Positions 8,112 through 15,192 of a stretch of DNA of 64,000 nucleotides are shown in pieces. The notes beneath the pieces are model-generated. The model was given only the letters and a program-made list of their open reading frames with translations, did no database searches and had not been told where the DNA came from. The translations under genes were made by a program, and so were the position numbers. Positions within the stretch are counted from its first letter, which is position 1, and every line of letters starts with the position of its first letter. Source of the DNA: Saprospiraceae bacterium (GTDB lineage Bacteria > Bacteroidota > Bacteroidia > Chitinophagales > Saprospiraceae); assembly GCA_020627535.1 (NCBI GenBank), contig JAHDGU010000014.1:40445-104444 (forward strand). Reading direction: 5' to 3'.

Positions 8112-10538
8112 TCAGGCCAGTGTCATTTTATCGATGCGGTCAAGTAGTCTCTCCGTACTCATCCCTTCTCGCAGTCTATCTACCACGATCGGGAAGGACA
8201 AAGGTGTGAATCTCCGTGGTTCTGTCAAGACGATTTCTAGGTCTTGGATGCGTCTCAGTGTGTTGCGGAGGCGCTCTTCTTCTAGCTGGAAGGTGAGCAG
8301 CTCCTCGTAGCTCTGCTTGAAGAGCCAATTGTCAGGATCGTATTCTTTGAAGACATCAAAAAGAAGCTCACTGCTGGATTGCAAGTGGCGCTCCTTCTTC
8401 TCCCTTCCGGGAAATCCGGTGAAGATCAAGCCGCTGATCTTGGCGATGTCACGGAATCGACGTCGAGCCAATTCTGTCATGTTCATGCTGTTGAGGATGT
8501 CATCTTCGATACCGCGTGGATCAAAGAGCTCGTGATTGATGAGTTTGTCCACAGGAATCTCCTTATCGCTCAAGAGCTCAAAACCGTAGTCATTCATCGC
8601 CATGGTGAAGCTGATCGGCATGTGCTTGGAGATACGATTGGCCAAGATGGTAGACATGCCTTCGTGGACAGATCGCCCCTCAAATGGGTACATGAGCAGG
8701 TGATATCCTTCTTCGCTACGGATATACTCGACGAGAAACTCATTGTCAGCAGGCAAGTGAGAGATCTCCGACTGTAGGTCAAAGAGTCCTGTGATGGCAC
8801 TCATTTCGGGTCCTTCTCTCAGACCTGCCGCGGACTCAAAGAGTTTTTTGCGTAAGTAGTGTGCCAGAGAGCTGCTCAGTGGTACACGGCCTCCTAGCCA
8901 GGCTGGTGTCTTACCCTTTTGCTTCCGACTCTTCTTGACGAAGGCGTCTGGTCCTCGCACAGAGACCAGCTCGAGCGGCTGCCCGGCAAACCAAAAATTG
9001 TCACCGACATTGAGCTGTGAGATGAAGAACTCTTCCACGGTACCGAGCTTCTTGCCATTGGTATACTTGACATTGAGAGCTGCCTCACTGGTGATGGTGC
9101 CGATGGAGAGCTTGTGCCGGAGAGCCAGACGCTTGTCTCTGATGCGATAGACGCCATCATGATAAAAAAGTCTTGCATACTCATCATATGCTTGAAGCCC
9201 TGGACCGCCATGCTGTAAAAATTCGAGTGCCCAAGTCCATTCATCCAAGTCGATCGACTCATAGCAGAAAGTCTGTTGTATTTCCTGATAAATCTCATTT
9301 TGGCGAAAGCCACCTCCGACCGCAAGTGTATTGAGATACTGGATGAGCACATCAAAACTGCGGATATGCGGCACCTGTGTCTCTAGCGTGCCTTGTTCGA
9401 TCGCTTCGCGCAGAGCTGCTGCTTCCACCATTTCCAGAGCATGTGTCGGCAAGAAGTAGATCTTAGACACTGCGCCTGGTCTGTGGCCACTGCGACCAGC
9501 CCGCTGAATGAGCCTCGAGACGCCTTTGGGGCTTCCTACTTGCACCACAGCTTCCACAGGACGGAAATCCACACCTAGGTCGAGTGAAGAAGTGCAGCAC
9601 ACTAGCTTGAGTCGACCATGATAGAGCTCCTCCTCGACCCACTCTCGCATCTCGCGACTCATGGAGCCATGATGCATGGCCATGATGCCGGCAAGATCGG
9701 GATAGTGATGCAGGATGGCTTGGTACCAGATCTCGCACTGTCCGCGGGTGTTGGTGAAGAGAAGGATACTCTGATTGTCCTCGATGATGGGCTCGAGAAG
9801 ATCGATAAGCTTGAGACCAAGATGACCCGCCCAGGGCATGTCGTCGATCTTATCGGGCATGAGTGTCTCGATGACGATCTCCTTCCGCTTGGAGGATTGG
9901 ATGAGTTTCCACTGTCCTTGGCTGTAGCTTTCGCCAAAAAGCGCTTCCGTGGCTTGGTCCATGTTGCCGATGGTCGCAGAAATCCCCCAAATCCTGAGCT
10001 GCGGTGAGAGTCGCCGCATACGAGATATGGCGAGCTGTACTTGCACACCTCTCTTGGAGCCCACGAGGTCGTGCCACTCATCGACGATGATGGCTTCTAG
10101 ATTGCCGAAGAGCTTGTCCTGCTTTCCACTGGCCAAGATGACATGAATGCTCTCAGGTGTGGTGACTAAGATCTGTGGTGGCGATGTGAATTGCTTCTGC
10201 CTGTCCTTGGTCGAGGTGTCGCCTGTGCGGACACCGACTTTCCAGTCGAGATCAAGCTCTTCCACCATACGTGAGCAGGAGAGACTGATCTCCTTGGAGA
10301 GTGCTCGGAGTGGTGTGATCCACAGCACTTTGAGGCCCTTGTCCAGGTCTCGCTCTAGGCCGAGACTGATAGCGCCACCAATGGCCGCATAAGTCTTTCC
10401 GCTGCCGGTCGGAGCATTGATGAGTCCGTGCTCTCCGGTGCGATAGGCCATCCAGGCCTTGCGCTGAAAGGGAAATACCTTCCAGTCACGCTCTGCGTAC
10501 CAGGCTTCTAGTCGCTGTATGCCGATGGATGATTGCAA
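8112..10538 (-). CDS. ligase-associated DNA damage response DEXH-box helicase (Lhr-like)
   Basis: An 808-residue SF2 helicase. Motif I APTGSGKT at 42-49, motif II as VDEWHDL near 150 (DEWH rather than DEAD/DEAH), motif III SATIG, RecA-2 motifs LLFTNTRGQCEIWY, TSSLDLGVDF and QRAGRSGHRPG, then winged-helix and Lhr-core C-terminal regions. This is the helicase of the set usually encoded with an ATP-dependent ligase, an MBL-fold exonuclease and PdeM. Only PdeM is next to it here; ligase and exonuclease are absent from the window. TTG at 10538 is the only plausible start before the conserved AWYAERDWKVFPFQ block. It overlaps the candidate CTG start of pdeM. Confidence 0.92.
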   Translation of the reverse strand: MQSSIGIQRLEAWYAERDWKVFPFQRKAWMAYRTGEHGLINAPTGSGKTYAAIGGAISLGLERDLDKGLKVLWITPLRALSKEISLSCSRMVEELDLDWKVGVRTGDTSTKDRQKQFTSPPQILVTTPESIHVILASGKQDKLFGNLEAIIVDEWHDLVGSKRGVQVQLAISRMRRLSPQLRIWGISATIGNMDQATEALFGESYSQGQWKLIQSSKRKEIVIETLMPDKIDDMPWAGHLGLKLIDLLEPIIEDNQSILLFTNTRGQCEIWYQAILHHYPDLAGIMAMHHGSMSREMREWVEEELYHGRLKLVCCTSSLDLGVDFRPVEAVVQVGSPKGVSRLIQRAGRSGHRPGAVSKIYFLPTHALEMVEAAALREAIEQGTLETQVPHIRSFDVLIQYLNTLAVGGGFRQNEIYQEIQQTFCYESIDLDEWTWALEFLQHGGPGLQAYDEYARLFYHDGVYRIRDKRLALRHKLSIGTITSEAALNVKYTNGKKLGTVEEFFISQLNVGDNFWFAGQPLELVSVRGPDAFVKKSRKQKGKTPAWLGGRVPLSSSLAHYLRKKLFESAAGLREGPEMSAITGLFDLQSEISHLPADNEFLVEYIRSEEGYHLLMYPFEGRSVHEGMSTILANRISKHMPISFTMAMNDYGFELLSDKEIPVDKLINHELFDPRGIEDDILNSMNMTELARRRFRDIAKISGLIFTGFPGREKKERHLQSSSELLFDVFKEYDPDNWLFKQSYEELLTFQLEEERLRNTLRRIQDLEIVLTEPRRFTPLSFPIVVDRLREGMSTERLLDRIDKMTLA
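9298..9311 (+). repeat. dispersed 14-mer TTTTGGCGAAAGCC, exact
   Basis: In the Lhr-like helicase gene, antisense; the gene encodes GFRQN. Confidence 0.8.
9926..9939 (-). repeat. dispersed 14-mer, one change (last base T)
   Basis: In the helicase gene, sense, encoding FGES. GGC/GCT keeps pairing as a G-T wobble. Confidence 0.7.
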
Positions 10539-10608
10539 GATGGAAAGATAGTGTGGCTGAGGGGATAATGAGGAGAGGGCGGGTATGGTTGCTAGTCGGG
10601 TGGAATAT

Positions 10609-10634
10609 GTACCAAAAAACAGAAAATTGGTACA
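10609..10634. promoter_or_regulatory. inverted repeat upstream of higBA
   Basis: Perfect 8-bp inverted repeat TGTACCAA / TTGGTACA separated by 10 bp of A-rich sequence, in the 181-bp spacer between the divergent helicase and higB genes. It may be an operator or a transcript hairpin; it has no T-run on either side long enough for a standard intrinsic terminator. Confidence 0.4.
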
Positions 10635-10685
10635 CGTTTTTTGAATGTGGGACTCTGGGCACCATTTACTTTAGGAGTTTCAAAA

Positions 10686-10700
10686 TACGCAAATTGCATA
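10686..10700 (+). promoter_or_regulatory. candidate HigA operator overlapping the higB promoter
   Basis: Quasi-palindrome TAcGCAA-A-TTGCaTA ending 20 bp before the higB start. It overlaps CATATTTG (10697-10704), a 7-of-8 match to the Bacteroidota -7 box TAnnTTTG. HigA-type antitoxins normally repress their own operon by binding such a site; binding here is inferred only from position and symmetry. Confidence 0.4.
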
Positions 10701-10719
10701 TTTGTGTGTAAATTTGGTC

Positions 10720-11052
10720 GTGCGCATCAATGTAGTCAAGTGGGTGAATGTCTTGCAAGAAGTGGAGAAAGACAAGGCAATGCTCCGAGCATTTTTGAAG
10801 TTTTATAGTAAACTCAGGTCAGCAGAATGGAGAAGTCCAAATGATGTGTTTAAGACATTCAGAACTGCTGATCTTATCCAATATAAGAAGTCAAATCGCA
10901 TCGTCTTTAATGTTGGCGGAAATAGATATCGCCTAATCGTGGGGTATTACTTTGGACAAAGTTTGATCAATCTATATGTGAAGTATGTGGGCACACACAA
11001 AGACTATGACGATGTTGATGCATGTGAAGTAAATATGTTTGGAAATGGCTAA
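10720..11052 (+). CDS. higB: HigB-family toxin (mRNA interferase), type II TA
   Basis: About 110 residues with the HigB_toxin fold signature RIVFNVGGNRYRLIVGYYF...LYVKYVGTHKDYDDVDA and the upstream AEWRSPNDVFKTFRTADLI helix-turn. Members are RelE-like ribosome-dependent mRNA endonucleases. I chose the GTG at 10720 (MRINVVKW), which puts the N-terminus where family members begin, over the TTG at 10702. Toxin precedes antitoxin, the reversed order typical of higBA. The 3' end overlaps higA by 8 bp (ATGGCTAA). Confidence 0.88.
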   Translation: MRINVVKWVNVLQEVEKDKAMLRAFLKFYSKLRSAEWRSPNDVFKTFRTADLIQYKKSNRIVFNVGGNRYRLIVGYYFGQSLINLYVKYVGTHKDYDDVDACEVNMFGNG

Positions 11053-11434
11053 GTCAATGTACACAATTATCAGAGATCAAAAACAGTATGATGACTACTG
11101 TGACGCGCTAGAGCGCTTGACCAGCTCTGATCAATCTGATAAGCAAGATGAGATTGAGCTACTATCACTTCTCATAGGTAACTATAATGAGAGAGCCATG
11201 GAAAAATATCAGTTTTCTATGGATCCTGTAGAGTTGCTTAAAGACCTACTTGAGGAGAATCAATTGACTCAAATTGCTTTGGCGAAATCCATCAATACAT
11301 CTCCGCAGCTCATTAATGATGTGCTGAAATATAGACGGGAGATCACAAAAAAATTGTCATTAAAGCTAGCCCAAGAATTTGGTGTTTCTCATCTGGCATT
11401 TCTGCAGCCGTACAATCTGAAGAAGGCAGGGTGA
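11045..11434 (+). CDS. higA: HigA-family antitoxin with XRE helix-turn-helix
   Basis: About 129 residues. The N-terminal half is the acidic, helical toxin-binding part seen in HigA proteins paired with this type of HigB (YDDYCDALERLTSSDQ...EIELLSLLIGNYNE). The C-terminal half is a Cro/C1-type helix-turn-helix: LLEENQLTQIALAKSINTSPQLINDVLKYRREITKKLSLKLAQEFGV. It should neutralise HigB and repress the operon. The ATG at 11045 overlaps the higB stop region; a TTG at 11039 is in frame but less likely. Confidence 0.88.
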   Translation: MAKSMYTIIRDQKQYDDYCDALERLTSSDQSDKQDEIELLSLLIGNYNERAMEKYQFSMDPVELLKDLLEENQLTQIALAKSINTSPQLINDVLKYRREITKKLSLKLAQEFGVSHLAFLQPYNLKKAG

Positions 11435-11455
11435 ACTATAGGAATAGGCTTAAAA

Positions 11456-12280
11456 ATGAGGAGCAAAAGAACAGAGCAACAGTGGCAAAATGTCCTTCAT
11501 TCTGATGGGCAATCAAGAAAGAAGCAGATTCTACACACCTTAGAAGAAGATAGATATAATCAGAAGTTCGTAAGAAGGCACTTCTGTACGATGGACGTTA
11601 CACTAGCTACTGATTTTGCCAGAAAGTTCGAAACGACCGAGTCTAGAAAGTACTTTGCATTTAGCGCTATGGTATATGATTATCTGCTGACTAATCATAA
11701 TGACTCTTGGATCACTTGGTACGTAAGGCCATTTTACTTTGCCTTGATGAGTGGCTGTAATGAAATTATCATGAGGTTTTGTAGTTTGAGTTGTGAGAAG
11801 CGAGTGAAGCCCTCTAAGGATTTTATTGCGTTCATGCCATTTATATATCCTGGCTTACTTACTGATGACAAAGATGCACTCAATACTGGCCTGTCTATAC
11901 TTGACATGAAGATCAAAAAGAATAAAGAAGTAGGCTATTCCAATGCATCCAAAATGTGTATAATGGGCATAGTTAGAAAAGATTCGAATCTGCTTGTCAA
12001 AGGAATACAAAAATTTCAAACCGGTAGGATGAAAGCCCAACTCAGTAGAATGTTCTTTCCTGTAGAATTTATCTCTTTTGAGGCTACTTTTTACGTACTG
12101 ATGGCGCAGAGATTGGGTGTGGAGATTGATTTTCAAGTTGATGACATCGTGTTGCAGTTTCTAAGCCCTGTGAAATCTGCTCCTACGATCCCATATGGCT
12201 TCCTTGTGTCCCATTGTCAGAGTGTAGATCTTAATTGGAAATTTGAACCGCTCTTCCCAGAGATTGATAGAAGGTCTTAG
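11456..12280 (+). CDS. hypothetical helical protein downstream of higBA
   Basis: 274 residues, not recognised. It starts 21 bp after the higA stop on the same strand, so it is probably in the TA operon. Composition is Lys/Arg/Phe-rich, with no signal peptide or membrane segment, and it appears mostly alpha-helical with repeated aromatic helices (RKYFAFSAMVYDYLLTNHNDSWITWYVRPFYFALMSG). It could be a third component of the TA locus or an unrelated cargo gene. A distant similarity to Imm49-type helical immunity proteins crossed my mind but no motif supports it. The region is more AT-rich than its neighbours, consistent with acquisition. Confidence 0.6.
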   Translation: MRSKRTEQQWQNVLHSDGQSRKKQILHTLEEDRYNQKFVRRHFCTMDVTLATDFARKFETTESRKYFAFSAMVYDYLLTNHNDSWITWYVRPFYFALMSGCNEIIMRFCSLSCEKRVKPSKDFIAFMPFIYPGLLTDDKDALNTGLSILDMKIKKNKEVGYSNASKMCIMGIVRKDSNLLVKGIQKFQTGRMKAQLSRMFFPVEFISFEATFYVLMAQRLGVEIDFQVDDIVLQFLSPVKSAPTIPYGFLVSHCQSVDLNWKFEPLFPEIDRRS

Positions 12281-12299
12281 TGGAATGCAGGTGAGATCA

Positions 12300-13406
12300 T
12301 CAAACCTTCACAATAATATCTTTCCGATACAAGATATACGCACATATCCAAACCGAAGCCACGACAGATAAAGCAAACAGCAGGCTTCCAAGATAATTTC
12401 CACAAGCACTCTGAAAGACATTGGCATAAAGCCAGGCATACAGACTGCTCTCTTCGATGTGGATGACGTACAGCATGATCTTGGCAAAGAGTATGGACAG
12501 AACATAGCTGATCAGCGCATTTCTGCCAAATACCTTGAATGGAAATGACCATGAGCCGACAGACTTCACATCAGCGATCCACATGATCAGCGACCAGATG
12601 ATCAGTAAATATCCCGAGGTATAAAGAACATAGCTTGGCGTCCAAAGTGGCTTGTTGATCGGGACTACGTGACTGAGTATCCAAGCAGTGAAAATGGATA
12701 CTACACCCGCCATCGCAATTCTGAAACAAAGCTTGGCGTCTATCTTCTTCGACAATACAAACTTGGATGCAAGATAGCCGAGGATCACTTGGGCTCCAGA
12801 GCTGAGAGTGCCAAGCAGTCCTTCAGGATCAAACTTGATCCCAAATCCACCGTACATATGCGGCTCACCAACTAGCCAGCGATCAATGGACGTGCCTACA
12901 TTGCCCTCAAGGCTATAGACGCTCCAGTCTCCACCAAGAGAATGATCTCCAAAGCTGTAAAGAATGCAATAGTGAGATATCATAAGCAATACAGCAGAGA
13001 TGGCTAGCCAAGTCGTCTTCCTGATCAGCGTGATCACGAGACCAGCAAGTAAAAAAGCACAGGCAATCCTCTGTAGTACGCCGAATATCCGAAGCTCTTC
13101 AATGCTGCGACCGACAAATGGAAACCAATTGAGAAGTAGACCAATGAGAAAAATTAAAGATGCCCTCTTTAGAATTTTGATGATAGCGCCTCGTGTATTC
13201 GTGACCTTGTGTAGGGAAAAGTACATCGACATGCCCATCACAAATATGAAGGATGGAAAGACCATATCGGTTGGTGTACATCCGTGCCACTTGGCATGAA
13301 GTAGTGGTGCATAGACATAGCTCCACGAGCCAGGAGTATTGACCATAATCATCATGGCCACCGTAAGTCCTCTGAGGATATCTATGGATTGGTTTCTTGA
13401 TTGCAT
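12300..13406 (-). CDS. HGSNAT/NagX-like multispan acyltransferase
   Basis: 368 residues with about ten hydrophobic segments. The N-terminus RNQSIDILRGLTVAMMIMVNTPGSWSYVYAPLLHAKWHG, followed by TPTDMVFPSFIFVMGMSM, is the hallmark of the heparan-alpha-glucosaminide N-acetyltransferase-like family (DUF1624/DUF5009, NagX), with the conserved HAxWHG histidine. Such proteins sit in the inner membrane and are thought to move an acetyl group across it to amino sugars. Genes for glycan catabolism are not nearby. Repeat element A ends 6 bp before the ATG, so the element probably supplies the upstream region. Confidence 0.88.
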   Translation of the reverse strand: MQSRNQSIDILRGLTVAMMIMVNTPGSWSYVYAPLLHAKWHGCTPTDMVFPSFIFVMGMSMYFSLHKVTNTRGAIIKILKRASLIFLIGLLLNWFPFVGRSIEELRIFGVLQRIACAFLLAGLVITLIRKTTWLAISAVLLMISHYCILYSFGDHSLGGDWSVYSLEGNVGTSIDRWLVGEPHMYGGFGIKFDPEGLLGTLSSGAQVILGYLASKFVLSKKIDAKLCFRIAMAGVVSIFTAWILSHVVPINKPLWTPSYVLYTSGYLLIIWSLIMWIADVKSVGSWSFPFKVFGRNALISYVLSILFAKIMLYVIHIEESSLYAWLYANVFQSACGNYLGSLLFALSVVASVWICAYILYRKDIIVKV

Positions 13407-13412
13407 GAGTTC

Positions 13413-13718
13413 AACCCATTTCGTGCATTAGGAATTTTTTGAATACTCTGCCTGGCAGATAAGCATCTGATATTGAATGACTTGTCTGGATGAAGATGAC
13501 ATTTTGATTCGTAACATTTACTTTCAGTGAAAAATCATTTTCAACACGAATAATCTTCCAGAATATATGCACCTGTCGGGTCTTCGTGTATAGCGTATTT
13601 CTGCTTCATAATCAGGCACTTATCCTCCTCGCCTTGTCTCGACATGCCTCGTCCGCTAAGCACCCGATTCTTTTGCATAAATCCACTATCCATCGAAGCC
13701 TAATGCACGAATTGGGTT
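13413..13718 (-). repeat. TIR element copy A (306 bp)
   Basis: The stretch between the acyltransferase and the next gene is one element bounded by inverted termini: AACCCATTTCGTGCATTA at 13413-13430 and TAATGCACGAATTGGGTT at 13701-13718 (17 of 18 bp complementary). Read on the minus strand it aligns over its full length with copy C (61405-61708), most strongly in the first 140 bp. It carries a short frame of 50 codons (MDSGFMQKNR start, GEEDK core) from 13692 toward 13540 and an internal hairpin (TGTC-GA-GACA). No transposase is present and I could not see an unambiguous target-site duplication. Its end lies 6 bp from the acyltransferase ATG. Confidence 0.75.
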
Positions 13719-13737
13719 CAAGCTGACTCTAATGTAG

Positions 13738-14214
13738 TCATTCTTTATTCACCCAAGTAGAATGCATCATTTTCAATCGCCAGCCTTTCTCTGTTTTCAC
13801 AGCGAGCGCACTTTCAAGCCAATTGCCCTCAAAAAGCAAACTGTCATTTCTGATAAAGTCTGCATGATTGTGGTAGGCGAGTTGTATAGATTCTCCATAC
13901 TTATCTACTGAGATATAGTCCATTTTGTTAATCCTGTCAGGACGGTTTTGCCGAGACATTTGATCTCTCATAAATTTTTTAATTCGAGCATTATCCCAGA
14001 CTTCGCCATTTTCTAGGATGACGAAGTCTTGCGTATGATAGTCAAGGAGCCTTGTGGAGTCTCTTGCTGACCATATGTCATCAAATACACCTTGGACCAG
14101 GTCTTTGGCGATTTGGATTTCAGCGGGTGTTATACTTTGCTCTTTAGGGTTTTGATTTTTTTGACAACTGAGTAATAGTACAATTGCCGTGATGACGCAG
14201 ATTCTTTTTGACAT
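13738..14214 (-). CDS. NTF2-fold (DUF4440/SnoaL-like) lipoprotein
   Basis: 158 residues with a lipoprotein signal (VITAIVLLLSCQKN). The mature part matches the SnoaL-like/DUF4440 fold: IAKDLVQGVFDDIWSARDSTRLLDYHTQDFVILENGEVWDN, and the closing strand WRLKMMHSTWVNK. Members are small cone-shaped beta-barrels with diverse or unknown ligands. The next gene upstream on the same strand encodes a two-domain protein of the same fold; 70 bp separate them. Confidence 0.75.
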   Translation of the reverse strand: MSKRICVITAIVLLLSCQKNQNPKEQSITPAEIQIAKDLVQGVFDDIWSARDSTRLLDYHTQDFVILENGEVWDNARIKKFMRDQMSRQNRPDRINKMDYISVDKYGESIQLAYHNHADFIRNDSLLFEGNWLESALAVKTEKGWRLKMMHSTWVNKE

Positions 14215-14284
14215 AAATTATCGATGCTTTTCCTTCTGATATTAAAGGAATGAAGAAGATATAATCAGAAAACAACTTAGAATA

Positions 14285-15181
14285 CTAGTTCCTCCTGATC
14301 GGATCCAATATCCTAGGCTTATCCTCTTGAGGTAATTGTTTTCTCAGTTCGAGATAGTCTTTGACCAGATCATTGGGTACAAGAATGGCAAGATTGTAGT
14401 GGGCTAGTGACCATGTGTCATCACTATTTCTCACGAGGACACCTGAGCCTCGACATTCGCCCATCCACGTGTCAAGCACTTCGTCAAACCATGCCGTGTT
14501 TTGATCATCAGAAAAATAGAACTCTCTCTCCCTTGCCTTGAAAGACCAAGCTGACTCTTTTTCAAAATGCTCGGCAAAGAGACTGGCAATTTCATGTGTG
14601 TACCATTTTTCTGTGGCGTCAGTACCTAGAAATATACCGTCAGCCGTCATCGATCCGAAGTACTTATCTTCATCGGCCACAGCTGCGGCTTGATGCCATT
14701 GATCCATGAATTGCTGCAGATCAGCTTCTAGACTGGCGTACTCACAGCTCTTTTTCCTTGTATCTACGAGATGAATGATCTTCCATCCATCCGTGGACTT
14801 TCCAAGGGTGATATTGTTGGATCCACAGTGTGAAATCTGGCCATTGAGGTAGAAGGTGTAGGGTAACCAAGCCTGAGCTAGCCGATCATCTACATTGATC
14901 TCATACTTCCAGATTTTCTCAACTTGATTTCCTGGTGTCAATCGCTGTATACCTTGAGCAAGGAGCTTGGCGTCGCGATGCTCCGATATGCCACCAGGAA
15001 TACGTTCGTCTAGCGACACGATCTGGGCTGTTGGATGCATCGTAGCAAGCATCATACTCGAGTCGGCCATGTGGATGGCATAGAAGAAGTCGTGAAGGAG
15101 CGACTTGATTTGTTGTTCTTCTGTCTGGGCAGATATGACACCTGCTGATAGAAATGCGAAAGCAAAGAATAGATGCTTCAT
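14285..15181 (-). CDS. secreted protein with two NTF2-fold domains
   Basis: 298 residues with a signal peptide (HLFFAFAFLSAGVISAQ). Domain 1 (about 20-145) resembles lumazine-binding/DUF4440-like NTF2 folds (EEQQIKSLLHDFFYAIHMADSSMMLATMHPTAQI). Domain 2 (about 155-280) is a clear SnoaL_3 domain: WHQAAAVADEDKYFGSMTADGIFLGTDATEKW, then AWFDEVLDTWMGECRGSGVLV and HYNLAILVPN. Exported, role unknown. Its ATG is only 11 bp from the divergent GTG start of the flippase, so promoters must lie inside the two coding regions. Confidence 0.85.
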   Translation of the reverse strand: MKHLFFAFAFLSAGVISAQTEEQQIKSLLHDFFYAIHMADSSMMLATMHPTAQIVSLDERIPGGISEHRDAKLLAQGIQRLTPGNQVEKIWKYEINVDDRLAQAWLPYTFYLNGQISHCGSNNITLGKSTDGWKIIHLVDTRKKSCEYASLEADLQQFMDQWHQAAAVADEDKYFGSMTADGIFLGTDATEKWYTHEIASLFAEHFEKESAWSFKAREREFYFSDDQNTAWFDEVLDTWMGECRGSGVLVRNSDDTWSLAHYNLAILVPNDLVKDYLELRKQLPQEDKPRILDPIRRN

Positions 15182-15192
15182 AGCTTTGGACT

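Noticed and set aside
8379..10392. Many plus-strand open frames opposite the Lhr-like helicase
   Set aside because: Shadows of a strongly supported minus-strand gene; no motifs or independent signals.
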